Part shown: in pieces, positions 8,802-17,140 of the stretch | How positions within the stretch are numbered: position 1 is the first letter of the stretch | Layout of the letters: the number at the start of each line of letters is the position of its first letter | Source of the DNA: Comamonadaceae bacterium UBA2121 | GTDB taxonomy: Bacteria > Pseudomonadota > Gammaproteobacteria > Burkholderiales > Burkholderiaceae_C | NCBI GenBank assembly: GCA_002331385.1 | Contig: DCYB01000001.1 | Span: forward strand, 124,001-188,000 | DNA length: 64,000 nucleotides | Reading direction: 5' to 3' | Made by a program: the position numbers and the translations under genes | The notes under the pieces: model-generated | Told to the model about the DNA's origin: nothing | What the model saw: the letters and a program-made list of their open reading frames with translations, nothing else | The model's database searches: none

Positions 8802-9464
8802 ATTCACATCGCACCTTCACCCATCCCATCTGAGCAGATCACCGGCCTTGTGCTCGCCGGGGGGCGCGCCTCCCGGTTTGGCGGCGCGGACAAAGGCTTG
8901 CAATCCTTTTGCGGCGAGGCGCTGGCGCACATCGCGTTGCAGCGGCTGCAAGCGCAGGTGGGCCCTATCGCTGTCAGCGCCAATCGCCATCTGGAGACAT
9001 ACGCGCGTTGGGGCGTGCCCGTCTGGCAGGACTCGCTGGCAGATTTTCCCGGCCCGCTGGCCGGCATGTTGAGCGGGCTGGAGCATGTCTCGACACCATG
9101 GCTGGTGACCGTGCCGTGCGATTCACCGCGGTTTCCGCTGGATCTGGTGGCGCGCCTGGCCCGTGCTGCTGCGCGGGACGGATCTCTCGTCGCCTACGCC
9201 GCCGCGCCGCAGCCAGGTGCTCAGGGCGCGGTGGAGATGCGTCCGCACCCGGTTTTCTGTCTGTTGCACCGAGACCTGCGCGCGAGCCTCGCCGCCTATC
9301 TGGCAAGCGGCTCGCACCGTGTGATGCATTGGCTGCGAGCGCAGCCGCACAGCGTCGTGTGCTTTGATCAGCCTGGGGACGATCCCCTCGCCTTCGCCAA
9401 CACGAATACGCCGGACGACTTGCTGCAACTGGAGCGGCTGATTGGGGACCATCGATCGACATGA
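8802..9464 (+). CDS. mobA: molybdenum cofactor guanylyltransferase MobA (probable ATT start)
   Basis: MobA links GMP to molybdopterin to make the guanine dinucleotide cofactor. The nucleotide-binding start ITGLVLAGGRASRFGGADKG is intact, with the (L/V)AGGxSxRxGxxDK signature, and later PVWQDSLADFPGPLAGML and VPCDSPRFPLDL fit the family. There is no in-frame ATG, GTG or TTG upstream of the conserved first strand. A GTG at 8850 would cut that strand and has no ribosome site. GGAG at 8792-8795 is followed after 6 bases by ATT at 8802, so I use this rare start; a CTG at 8784 is the alternative. The gene overlaps the next by ATGA, forming a mobA-GNAT-moeA operon. Confidence 0.88.
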   Translation: MHIAPSPIPSEQITGLVLAGGRASRFGGADKGLQSFCGEALAHIALQRLQAQVGPIAVSANRHLETYARWGVPVWQDSLADFPGPLAGMLSGLEHVSTPWLVTVPCDSPRFPLDLVARLARAAARDGSLVAYAAAPQPGAQGAVEMRPHPVFCLLHRDLRASLAAYLASGSHRVMHWLRAQPHSVVCFDQPGDDPLAFANTNTPDDLLQLERLIGDHRST

Positions 9465-10048
9465 CAGCACAGACCCTCCCAGTGCCAGAACACTCGCCCC
9501 ACTCGCCCATACGCATCGCCGTATTGCAGGCACACGACGCGCCAGCGTACAAGGTATTGCGCGACGCCTCCTTGCTGCGCACGCCCGAGGCTTTTTCCAC
9601 CGACTACGCCACGGCGGTGACGCGCCCGCACTTCGTCTATTCGGCGCGTTTTGGCCGCCCCGGCATGGGGCCGTTCTATCTGGGCGCATTCACGACCGAC
9701 GGTCAATTGGTTGGCAGCCTGGGTGTGGAACGCGAAGAAGCACTGTTCAAGCGGCATATAGCCCATGTCAATGCCGTCATGACCGATGTCAATTTTGAAC
9801 ATCAGGGAATCGCGCGACAATTGCTGCACGCCTGTATCGCCTTGGCCGAACAGATGGAAGGGCTTGAAATGCTCCAACTGGCCGTCACCGCCACCAACGC
9901 GCGCGCCGTGCGCCTGTACGAACGGGCTGGATTCCGGGTCTGCGCCAGAGTACCGCGCGCCATTGTGGTGAACGGTGTGGGCCACGACCACCTGCTCATG
10001 GTGCACGCCCTGCCCGGCTGCCCAGAACTGAATTTTCCCGCTGCATGA
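9461..10048 (+). CDS. GNAT family N-acetyltransferase
   Basis: This 195-residue protein belongs to the GCN5-related acetyltransferases, which transfer acetyl from acetyl-CoA to amines. The acetyl-CoA loop is visible as HQGIARQLLHA in motif A, after AHVNAVMTDVNFE, and the C-terminal motif B region is LAVTATNARAVRLYERAGF. The substrate is unknown. It overlaps mobA by four bases (ATGA) and moeA in the same way, so all three are translated from one mRNA. The position inside a molybdenum cofactor operon suggests co-regulation; a direct role in the cofactor pathway is not shown. Confidence 0.9.
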   Translation: MTAQTLPVPEHSPHSPIRIAVLQAHDAPAYKVLRDASLLRTPEAFSTDYATAVTRPHFVYSARFGRPGMGPFYLGAFTTDGQLVGSLGVEREEALFKRHIAHVNAVMTDVNFEHQGIARQLLHACIALAEQMEGLEMLQLAVTATNARAVRLYERAGFRVCARVPRAIVVNGVGHDHLLMVHALPGCPELNFPAA

Positions 10049-11334
10049 CCACACTGACCTCCATCGCCGCCAGCCTCCCCGCATTCGACAGCCAGGACAT
10101 GTCGGTGGATGCCGTGCACGCCTTTCTCGACCGGATGATCGCGCCGGTGACCGACACTGAATCTGTCGCACTGACAGATGCGCTGGGGCGCGTGGTGGCC
10201 GAAGCGGTGATCTCGCCCATCAACGTGCCGCCACATGACAACTCGGCCATGGACGGCTTTGCGTTTCGGGGCGCTGACCTTGCGCCGGGCGCGCCGCTGT
10301 TGCTGGAGTGCGTGGGCACGGCATTGGCCGGTCACGCCTGGGCCGGTGAAGTGCGGGCGGGGCAATGTGTGCGCATCATGACGGGAGCCGTCATGCCGCA
10401 GGGTCTGGACACGGTGGCGCCCATCGAGCGCACCACCACTTCGGACGATGGGCGCATTGCCATCGCTGCCGACACCATCCGGGCCGGGGCCAATCGCCGC
10501 CGCGCGGGTGAAGACCTGATGCAAGGCGGCGTTGCGCTGGCGCAGGGCGAACGCATCACGCCCGCTGCGCTGGGTCTGCTGGCGAGCCTTGGATTAGCGC
10601 AAGTGCGCGTGTTCCGCCGTCTGCGCGTGGCGTATTTCTCGACCGGTGATGAAATCCTGCAGCCGGGCGAAGCACCGCGCGAAGGGGCGGTGTACGACAG
10701 CAATCGCTACACGCTCTTCGGGCTGCTGGCGCGTCTGGGCGTGCAGGTGGTCGATTTCGGTGCCGTGGCGGATCAGCCCGATCTGCTGGAGGCCACGTTC
10801 CGCCAGGCCGCGGCGAGCGCCGACGCCATCATCACCAGCGGCGGCGTGAGTGGCGGCGACGCCGACCACACGCGGGCACTGATGCAGCGCCTGGGCGACG
10901 TCGCGTTCTGGCGCATCGCCATGCGCCCGGGCCGTCCCATGGCCGTGGGCTGGCTGGATCGCGATGACGCCGCCGCAGGCCGATGCACGCTGCTGGGGCT
11001 GCCCGGCAATCCGGTCGCGGTGATGGTCACCTTCATCGCCTTTGTCCGCCCTGCCTTGCAGCGCATGATGGGGTGCAAGCCCGAATCCCCCGTCATGCTG
11101 CGCGCCGTGTGCACTGAGACGCTGCGTAAGCGCCCCGGTCGCACGGAATACCAGCGCGGCATCGTCACCCCGGCGGCGGATGGTTCGCTTGAAGTGCGCA
11201 CCACAGGCCATCAGGGCTCAGGCGTGCTCAGCTCGATGGTGCAGGCCAACGGGCTCATCGTGCTGCCCCACGATGCAGGCACGGTGCAGCCCGGCGAGGC
11301 CGTGCAGGTGATGATGTTTGACGGCGTGATCTGA
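10045..11334 (+). CDS. moeA: molybdopterin molybdenumtransferase MoeA
   Basis: MoeA inserts molybdate into adenylylated molybdopterin. The 429-residue protein shows the family's segments in order: VPPHDNSAMDGFAF near residue 70, IMTGAVMPQGLDTVAPIE, the MoCF-biosynthesis domain with ITSGGVSGGDADHTRA, and LLGLPGNPVAVMVTF, followed by the C-terminal beta domain. The length is normal. The start overlaps the acetyltransferase stop codon by ATGA. With moaA upstream and mobA in the same operon, three steps of the pathway lie within 11 kb; moaB/C/D/E and moeB are not in the window. Confidence 0.97.
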   Translation: MTTLTSIAASLPAFDSQDMSVDAVHAFLDRMIAPVTDTESVALTDALGRVVAEAVISPINVPPHDNSAMDGFAFRGADLAPGAPLLLECVGTALAGHAWAGEVRAGQCVRIMTGAVMPQGLDTVAPIERTTTSDDGRIAIAADTIRAGANRRRAGEDLMQGGVALAQGERITPAALGLLASLGLAQVRVFRRLRVAYFSTGDEILQPGEAPREGAVYDSNRYTLFGLLARLGVQVVDFGAVADQPDLLEATFRQAAASADAIITSGGVSGGDADHTRALMQRLGDVAFWRIAMRPGRPMAVGWLDRDDAAAGRCTLLGLPGNPVAVMVTFIAFVRPALQRMMGCKPESPVMLRAVCTETLRKRPGRTEYQRGIVTPAADGSLEVRTTGHQGSGVLSSMVQANGLIVLPHDAGTVQPGEAVQVMMFDGVI

Positions 11335-11425
11335 CGCGCAATGTCCGCAAACTCTGAACCCATTTCACTGCCGATGCGGCATGCTGGATGGCATCTGCAA
11401 TCGCCACGAATCGGGAGATGTCCTC

Positions 11426-11752
11426 ATGCCCTTCAGCCCTCGCCACCTGTCCACGCCGCCCACGCGCGAAGCCATTGATGCACTGAAAGGCGTGGCGGTG
11501 CTGGAATTTGGCACGCCATGGTGCGGCTTTTGTCAGCGCGCCCAGCCCCTCATCCAGCAAGCGCTGGAAGATCAGGCCGCGGTGGAGCACATCAAGGTGG
11601 AAGATGGCCCCGGTCAGCGGCTGGGCCGCAGCTTCGGCGTAAAGCTCTGGCCCACGCTGGTGTTCCTCAAAGATGGCAAAGAGGTCGACAGGCTGGTGCG
11701 CCCTGACTCCGCACAGGCCATTCACGACGCCGTGCGGAAGACGCAGGACTGA
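11426..11752 (+). CDS. thioredoxin-like protein
   Basis: This 108-residue cytoplasmic protein has a thioredoxin fold with the active-site variant TPWCGFCQRAQP (Cys-Gly-Phe-Cys) in place of the classical CGPC, and the cis-proline motif KLWPTLVFLKDGKE. The CGFC centre suggests a different redox potential from TrxA. I chose the ATG at 11426 because a GGGAG ribosome site precedes it by 8 bases; an upstream ATG at 11381 has none. It follows moeA by about 90 bases and converges on rnhA with no gap between the stop codons. Its redox partner is unknown. The main thioredoxin trxA is separate, at 40672. Confidence 0.88.
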   Translation: MPFSPRHLSTPPTREAIDALKGVAVLEFGTPWCGFCQRAQPLIQQALEDQAAVEHIKVEDGPGQRLGRSFGVKLWPTLVFLKDGKEVDRLVRPDSAQAIHDAVRKTQD

Positions 11753-12199
11753 TCAGCGCCCCAGCGCCTTGTCCACGCCCATGTTGGCGAGTGCATCGGC
11801 GCGCTCGTTGCCCGGATCGCCTGCATGGCCCTTGACCCAGCGCCAGTCGATCTTGTGCCCGGTGTTGGAGGCTAGCTCATCCAGCCGCTGCCACAGCTCC
11901 ACGTTTTTCACGGGCGAGCCGCTGGCGGTGCGCCAGTTCTTCTTTTTCCAGCCCTGAATCCACTCGGTGATGCCCTTGCGCACGTACTGGCTGTCCAGAT
12001 ACAGCGTAACGTCGCAGGGACGCTTGAGCGCCGTGAGCGCCTCGATCACGGCCAGCAACTCCATGCGGTTGTTGGTGGTGTCCAGCTCGCCGCCGAACAA
12101 TTCCTTCTCGAACTTACCCGAGCGCATCAACACGCCCCAACCGCCCGGACCGGGGTTGCCCTTGCACGCGCCGTCCGTATAAATCACTACTGCTGTCAC
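11753..12199 (-). CDS. rnhA: ribonuclease HI
   Basis: RNase HI cuts the RNA strand of RNA-DNA hybrids during replication and R-loop removal. The 148-residue protein has all catalytic residues of the family: Asp9 in VIYTDGACKGNPGPGG, Glu47 in NNRMELLA, Asp69 in LYLDSQYV, His125 and Asp135 in GHAGDPGNERADALA. Length and order match the Escherichia coli enzyme. It lies 25 bases downstream of the methyltransferase gene on the same strand, so the two probably form an operon. Its stop codon abuts that of the convergent thioredoxin-like gene. Confidence 0.97.
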   Translation of the reverse strand: MTAVVIYTDGACKGNPGPGGWGVLMRSGKFEKELFGGELDTTNNRMELLAVIEALTALKRPCDVTLYLDSQYVRKGITEWIQGWKKKNWRTASGSPVKNVELWQRLDELASNTGHKIDWRWVKGHAGDPGNERADALANMGVDKALGR

Positions 12200-12224
12200 T
12201 CAAAAATCCACTTCAGATGTGTGC

Positions 12225-13055
12225 TCATGATGGAGCATCATTGTGCCGATTGGCTGCTGGTACCTGCACCGGCGCGGGCGCGGTGGCCGGTGCGGCGCGC
12301 CAGGACGGGCTGATCAGCCGCATCCCCTGCACCCGTTTGGTGGCGACGATCACATAGGCCGCACCCAATGCAGGCCACCAGCGCGGCCCGCGACTATCGA
12401 GGAATTCATAGCGTTCCAGCCAACCCGTGCTCGTCACCGCCGGTTTGTAACATCCAAAACTAATTGAATCTATTTCCATACCGAGCAGTTGCAGCCAGTC
12501 GCGCATTCTGCCCGGAGTGATGAATTCCCGCGCGGGTGGCAGGAATGACGGCCCGCCCACGCCCAACCGCCGATACAGGCGCGCCCACGATTGCCGCGCA
12601 CCCCACAGGCTGTAAGGATTCAGTCCGCTGACCACCAGTCGCCCTTCTGGGCGCAGCACGCGGAACACTTCCCGCAGTGCGGCATGCGCATCGTGGCAGT
12701 CTTCCAGAACATGGGGTAGCAACACCAGATCCAGACTGTCTTGCGGAAAAGGCAACATTTCCGGCTCGGCGTGCAGGGAGGCTGGCACCGGTGATTCTTC
12801 GCAATATTCTTCCGTCAGACTATCGGCAACGAGCGAGGTCTTTAGTATCATGGCTTGCGCCTCGCCCAGCGCCAGCCAGCGGTGCGGCATGCGATTGGCT
12901 CGCAGGCCTGCGAGCCGGGGCATGCCCAGCTGGAGCGCGTGGTATCCGAACACATCCGCCACCAACTCATCGTAACGATCCTGCTCCCAATGGAGCAGGT
13001 AGCGCCCGGGTGGTGTGTCCAACCATTGGTGCAAACTTATAATTTCGCCGTTCAT
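12225..13055 (-). CDS. class I SAM-dependent methyltransferase
   Basis: This 276-residue protein has a methyltransferase type 11-like core: an acidic loop with the strand LPFPQDSLDLVLLPHVLE and the helix ALREVFRVLRPEGRLVVSGL are typical post-motif I segments. The N-terminal part (SLHQWLDTPPGRYLLHWEQD) is characteristic of a Burkholderiales family found next to rnhA and gloB. The canonical glycine-rich SAM loop is weak here (AQAMILKTSLVAD), so activity is not certain. The substrate is unknown. The ATG at 13055 lies inside the start codon of the divergent gloB gene, the two starts sharing the palindrome CATG; no good ribosome site is visible. Confidence 0.85.
   Translation of the reverse strand: MNGEIISLHQWLDTPPGRYLLHWEQDRYDELVADVFGYHALQLGMPRLAGLRANRMPHRWLALGEAQAMILKTSLVADSLTEEYCEESPVPASLHAEPEMLPFPQDSLDLVLLPHVLEDCHDAHAALREVFRVLRPEGRLVVSGLNPYSLWGARQSWARLYRRLGVGGPSFLPPAREFITPGRMRDWLQLLGMEIDSISFGCYKPAVTSTGWLERYEFLDSRGPRWWPALGAAYVIVATKRVQGMRLISPSWRAAPATAPAPVQVPAANRHNDAPS
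13038..13043 (+). promoter_or_regulatory. -10 hexamer TATAAT just upstream of gloB
   Basis: A perfect sigma-70 -10 hexamer, TATAAT, ends 10 bases before the gloB ATG, and no Shine-Dalgarno sequence lies between them. If used, transcription would start within a few bases of the ATG and give a leaderless or nearly leaderless mRNA. No convincing -35 hexamer is seen at 16-18 bases spacing. Confidence 0.45.
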
Positions 13056-13830
13056 GAATCTGCTGCCACTGCCCGCTTTCTCCGACAACTACATCTGGAT
13101 GATGCACGATGCGCACAACGCCATCGTGGTGGATCCGGGAGATGCCGACGCTGTGTTTGGAGTGCTGCGCAGCCAGGGTCTGACATTGGCGGCCATTTTA
13201 GTCACCCACCACCATGGCGACCACGTTGGAGGGGTAGAGGATCTGCACGCCGGCACCGGTGCCCGAGTATATGGACCTGCGCATGAAACCATGCCCGAGC
13301 CGATCCAGCGCCTGCAAGGCGGCGACGTGGTCGAAGAGCTGGGTTTGCAGTTCCAGGTCATCGACGTGCCGGGACATACCGCCGGGCACATCGCCTATTT
13401 CTGTCCCGACCTGAACGGCACGCCCGTGCTGTTTTGTGGCGACACCCTGTTTTCCGGCGGCTGCGGTCGCCTGTTCGAAGGCACGCCCGCGCAGATGCAG
13501 CATTCGCTGGACGCACTGGCCGCGCTGCCGGGCGACACGCGCGTGTGTTGCGCGCATGAGTACACACTTTCGAACCTCAAATTCGCGCGCGCCGTGGAAC
13601 CAACCAACACGGACCTGCTCAAGTATCAGCAAGACTGCATCGCCCTGCGCGATGAGGACAAGCCCACGCTGCCCTCGCTGTTGTCGACGGAGCGTGCCAT
13701 CAACCCCTTCCTGCGCACACGCGAATCCGGGGTCGCTCATGCGGCCAAGGCCTTCGATGCGAGCGTGAATCCCAATGATGCGGTGTCCGTGCTGGCGGCA
13801 CTGCGAGAATGGAAAAACGGCTTCCGATGA
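13054..13830 (+). CDS. gloB: hydroxyacylglutathione hydrolase (glyoxalase II)
   Basis: GloB hydrolyses S-D-lactoylglutathione to lactate and glutathione, the second step of methylglyoxal detoxification. The 258-residue protein begins MNLLPLPAFSDNYIWMM, as the family does, and carries the binuclear metal motif THHHGDH (His52, His54, Asp56, His57). Other family landmarks are VPGHTAGHIAYF, FCGDTLFSGGCGRLFEG and CAHEYTLSNLKFA. It is divergent from the methyltransferase gene with overlapping start codons, and its stop overlaps the start of the MltD-like gene (ATGA). Confidence 0.97.
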   Translation: MNLLPLPAFSDNYIWMMHDAHNAIVVDPGDADAVFGVLRSQGLTLAAILVTHHHGDHVGGVEDLHAGTGARVYGPAHETMPEPIQRLQGGDVVEELGLQFQVIDVPGHTAGHIAYFCPDLNGTPVLFCGDTLFSGGCGRLFEGTPAQMQHSLDALAALPGDTRVCCAHEYTLSNLKFARAVEPTNTDLLKYQQDCIALRDEDKPTLPSLLSTERAINPFLRTRESGVAHAAKAFDASVNPNDAVSVLAALREWKNGFR

Positions 13831-15389
13831 GAATGCTAAAAATTTTCGGACTGGTGAGCATGGTCTGGCTCGCTGGTTGCGCCACGAACAATGCGAGCGA
13901 CCCCGGCCTCCAAAGCGACGGCAGCGGCTCTGGCTCCATCCCCACCAAGCAAGCCCAACCGAGCTATCCCTCCGGCCCCCTCAGCCCTATTTCCCCCTAC
14001 CAGCTTGGTACGGGCACCTATGGCGTGGCGAGCATCAAGGCACCGGCCGATCTGTGGGATCGCATCCGGCGTGGTTTTGCCATGCCGGATCTGGACAATG
14101 ACCTCGTGCGCGATCGCGAGCAGTGGTACGCCACCCGCCCGGACTACATGCAACGCATGACCGAGCGCTCGAGCAAATACCTTTTCCACATCGTCGAAGA
14201 GCTAGAGCGCCGCAACATGCCCAGCGAGCTGGCCCTGCTGCCCTACATCGAAAGCGCCTTCAACCCGCAGGCCGTCTCCAGCGCCAAGGCGGCGGGCATG
14301 TGGCAGTTCATGCCTGCGACCGGCACCTACTTCGACCTCAAGCAGAACGCTTTCCGCGATGACCGCCGCGACGTGCTGGCCTCCACCCGTGCTGCGCTGG
14401 ACTATCTGCAAAAGCTCTACGGCATGTTTGGCGACTGGCATCTGGCCCTGGCTGCCTACAACTGGGGTGAAGGCAGCGTCTCCCGCGCCATTGCCCGCAA
14501 CCAGAAGCAAGGACTGGGCGTGGGCTACGAAGACCTGAGCATGCCCGCCGAAACGCGCATGTACGTGCCCAAGCTGCAGGCGGTCAAGAACATCGTCGCC
14601 AATCCGCTGCGCTTCAACGCCGAATTGCCGCTGATCGAAAACCACCCCTACTTCCAGACGGTGGACATCACGCGCGACATCGACGTCGCGCTCGTTGCCA
14701 GCCTGGCCGGCATCCGCGAAGAAGACTTCCGCGCGCTCAACCCGTCGCTGCACAAGCCGGTGATCCTGGCTGCCGGCATGCCCAAGATTCTGCTGCCGTG
14801 GGACAACGCACAGGTCTTCCGCAAGAATCTGGAAGCCCACAACGATGGCCAGTACGCCAGCTGGACCGTGTGGAGCGTGCCCTCCACCATGTCGGTGACC
14901 AACGCGGCCCAGCGCATCGGCATCAGCGAAAACGATCTGCGCAAGCTCAACGGCATTCCCCCGCGCATGATGATCAAGGCGGGTTCCGCGCTGATGGTGC
15001 CGCGCTCTGCCACCACGCAGCAGGACGTGTCCAGCCAACTGGCGGACAACGGCCAGATTGCCTTCACGCCGGAAATCGTCAATCGCCGCACCGTCGTGCG
15101 CGCACTCAAGCGCGGCGAAACCGTCGCGGCGATTGCGCAGCGCTACCGCGTCAGCGCCTCCGACGTAGCCGACTGGAACGACGTCAGGACCAACGCGCGC
15201 TTCAAGGGCGGCGAGCATGTCACCATGTACCTGCCGGTGCGCCTGACCTCCACCTCGTTCGCCAAATCCAGCCCGCAACCCCGCGCCCGCGCTGCCGCTG
15301 GCAAGGCACGCGCCGCTGCACCGGCCAAGGTCGCCGCCAAAAGCAGACCAGCGGCTGCCAAGGTCGCTCCAGCCAAGCGCAAGCGTTGA
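13827..15389 (+). CDS. mltD: MltD-type membrane-bound lytic murein transglycosylase with LysM repeats
   Basis: This 520-residue lipoprotein cleaves peptidoglycan between MurNAc and GlcNAc with formation of anhydroMurNAc. The signal ends in the lipobox LAGC (Cys18), so it is anchored in a membrane, probably the outer one. The SLT domain (about residues 105-240) contains the catalytic-site segment LLPYIESAFNPQAVS with the family glutamate, AAGMWQFMPATG and LALAAYNWGEG. Two LysM modules follow near residues 350-395 and 430-480. The C-terminal 45 residues are rich in Ala, Lys and Arg and end PAKRKR, an unusual basic tail. It overlaps the gloB stop codon by ATGA; an ATG six bases further in is an alternative. 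Confidence 0.93.
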   Translation: MRMLKIFGLVSMVWLAGCATNNASDPGLQSDGSGSGSIPTKQAQPSYPSGPLSPISPYQLGTGTYGVASIKAPADLWDRIRRGFAMPDLDNDLVRDREQWYATRPDYMQRMTERSSKYLFHIVEELERRNMPSELALLPYIESAFNPQAVSSAKAAGMWQFMPATGTYFDLKQNAFRDDRRDVLASTRAALDYLQKLYGMFGDWHLALAAYNWGEGSVSRAIARNQKQGLGVGYEDLSMPAETRMYVPKLQAVKNIVANPLRFNAELPLIENHPYFQTVDITRDIDVALVASLAGIREEDFRALNPSLHKPVILAAGMPKILLPWDNAQVFRKNLEAHNDGQYASWTVWSVPSTMSVTNAAQRIGISENDLRKLNGIPPRMMIKAGSALMVPRSATTQQDVSSQLADNGQIAFTPEIVNRRTVVRALKRGETVAAIAQRYRVSASDVADWNDVRTNARFKGGEHVTMYLPVRLTSTSFAKSSPQPRARAAAGKARAAAPAKVAAKSRPAAAKVAPAKRKR

Positions 15390-15424
15390 ACGCTGAGCGT
15401 TTGAATCGCTGATCAAAGAGTGAA

Positions 15425-15449
15425 GGAAGCTGCCAGCGCGGCGGCTTCC
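15425..15449. terminator. hairpin between convergent mltD and binding-protein genes
   Basis: GGAAGC-T-GCC pairs with GGC-G-GCTTCC around a five-base loop, a stem of about 10 pairs with one T-G wobble. It lies 36 bases after mltD and 66 bases after the end of the convergent binding-protein gene. No long T run follows on either strand, so it may be a weak bidirectional terminator. Confidence 0.45.
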
Positions 15450-15514
15450 CATCCACCCTTTCATTCAACCCACGCCGCGCTCAGCGGCATCGATCCCGCC
15501 AATCCGTCAGCGCA

Positions 15515-16579
15515 TCACAGTTGGTGCTTCAGGATCGCGCGCCGCACCCACTCATTGCTGTAGGTTTGCGACAAGTCCACGCGCGGTGCGATCTGGCTTT
15601 CACGCAAGCGCGCGAGCGCCCGCAGCGCCGTTGCAGGACCCTCGCCCGGCATCAATCCATCGGGCGACAGCGTCTCACGCACCTTGTCGAACGCCGCGAG
15701 ATACGCTGCCCGGTCATTGAGCCAATACTGCATGGGAATGATGCGCGCCAGATCCGCCGGGCCTGCCGTCTGCATCCACTTGAGCGCATGCACCACGGCA
15801 TTCACAGCGCGTTGCACCTTGCCCGCCTGGCGCTGCGCAAAGGCCTGAGGCACGTACACGCACGACCCCGGCATGGGGCCACCAAAGAAATCGGCCGACC
15901 CTTTGAGCGAGCGCGTATCGGCCAGAATGCGCACCTGATTTTTCTGCTCAAGCAGCGTGATGAGCGGGTCCACGTGGCTCAGCGCATGCACGCGCCCCTG
16001 GCGCAATGCCGTCATGGCCTCATCGCCATTGCCCACGGCGACGAAGCGCACCGCGTCCTGGGCGATTCCCGCCTGCATCAGCCACAAGCGGGCAAACATT
16101 TGCGTCGATGCGCCGATGGTGGACACGCCAATGCGCAAGTCGCGGTAACTGGAAGACGCTTTTCTCGGCCACAGCCGCGCGGATGCGGCAAGCGCCATCT
16201 GCGGCGTGCGCCCCATCAGCACCACACTGGTCGCACTGAAGCCCAGCGCCTGTTGCTCGAGCAGCGATTCGTAGGCGCCGCAACCGATATCGGCGCGCCC
16301 CTGGCGCACGGCATCCAGCGCCAGCGGCCCCCCAGCGTAATCGTCGATCACGACGCTCAGGCCTTCATCCCGGAAATAGCCCAGCCGCTCTGCCGCTGTC
16401 AGCGGCAGATAGTAAAGACTGCCCTGCCCACCCACGGCAATGCGCACGAGCTCATTCGCGTGTCGGGTACTGCCCGTCTGCCCCAACGACTCCTGCGCGC
16501 CCGCCACCACCGCTGCACCCGAAAGCAGTGCGACGGCTTGCAAACCCCATTGGCGGCGGGAAACGGATTCGAAGAACAT
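15515..16579 (-). CDS. NMT1/SsuA-like ABC transporter substrate-binding protein
   Basis: This 354-residue protein resembles the NMT1/SsuA/TauA class of periplasmic binding proteins (VRIAVGGQGSLYYLPLTAAE, then GPLALDAVRQGRADIGCGAY). The N-terminus FFESVSRRQWGLQAVALLSG has a twin-arginine-like signal (S-R-R-Q-W), so export could be by Tat. The ligand could be an aromatic or alkyl sulfonate, nitrate-like ion or thiamine precursor; sequence does not decide. No ABC permease or ATPase gene is adjacent, so it is an orphan. I chose the ATG at 16579 because it places the signal near the start; a GTG at 16621 has a better ribosome site (GGAAGAG). Confidence 0.82.
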   Translation of the reverse strand: MFFESVSRRQWGLQAVALLSGAAVVAGAQESLGQTGSTRHANELVRIAVGGQGSLYYLPLTAAERLGYFRDEGLSVVIDDYAGGPLALDAVRQGRADIGCGAYESLLEQQALGFSATSVVLMGRTPQMALAASARLWPRKASSSYRDLRIGVSTIGASTQMFARLWLMQAGIAQDAVRFVAVGNGDEAMTALRQGRVHALSHVDPLITLLEQKNQVRILADTRSLKGSADFFGGPMPGSCVYVPQAFAQRQAGKVQRAVNAVVHALKWMQTAGPADLARIIPMQYWLNDRAAYLAAFDKVRETLSPDGLMPGEGPATALRALARLRESQIAPRVDLSQTYSNEWVRRAILKHQL

Positions 16580-16715
16580 GACTATTGAATGTTGCAGTGC
16601 AGCATTATTGCCCGACCGCACCCAACTCTTCCATCAGGGGATTTCCCTGTGGCGAAATCTACGTAATCCGTTACGTGTCATTTCCTTGCCATCGAAATCT
16701 GCTGGCGCACCGCGT

Positions 16716-17111
16716 TCAACGATATCCGGCAAACAGGATGGCCACATTCACCAGCAATGCGGCACTGAACACCAGACTGCGCGCAGTCGGCTTGTCCGCC
16801 ACGTACAGCCCCACGAACAACACTCGCAGCAGCACGAACGCCACGGCGAGCGCGTCCAGACGGCCCTGCGGCGCGCCCAATTGATGCGCAATGATGACCG
16901 CGCCAATGAAGAACGCCAGCGCCTCAAAACAGTTGGCCTGCGCCGCGTTGGCGCGGGCGCGCCAACCGCTTTGTGCTTGCAGCCAACGGCGCGGATCGTG
17001 GTTGTCGCTCAGGCGGAATGCGCCCCCTTTGGCCAACATGGCACACAGAACGGGCATGAGCGCCACCACCAGAACACACCAATAGGCCACGGTGAAATGC
17101 GGGGATGCCAT
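16716..17111 (-). CDS. MAPEG family membrane protein
   Basis: This 131-residue integral membrane protein has four predicted helices (about residues 8-26, 58-78, 83-105 and 110-128). The segment RANAAQANCFEALAFF matches the MAPEG signature around the glutathione-binding arginine and asparagine. Relatives include microsomal glutathione transferase and leukotriene synthases, but bacterial members of this size are mostly uncharacterised. It lies 29 bases downstream of recR on the same strand and may be transcribed with it. The substrate is unknown. Confidence 0.88.
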   Translation of the reverse strand: MASPHFTVAYWCVLVVALMPVLCAMLAKGGAFRLSDNHDPRRWLQAQSGWRARANAAQANCFEALAFFIGAVIIAHQLGAPQGRLDALAVAFVLLRVLFVGLYVADKPTARSLVFSAALLVNVAILFAGYR

Positions 17112-17140
17112 GGTTGCGACCTCCGGATGAGCGGCAGCCG

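Noticed and set aside
8850..9464. GTG at 8850 as the mobA start.
   Set aside because: It would remove part of the first nucleotide-binding strand and has no ribosome site; the ATT at 8802 fits better.
15521..16588. A 355-codon open frame antisense to the NMT1-like binding-protein gene.
   Set aside because: His/Arg/Gln-rich product without domains, a common artefact of high-GC third positions on the opposite strand.
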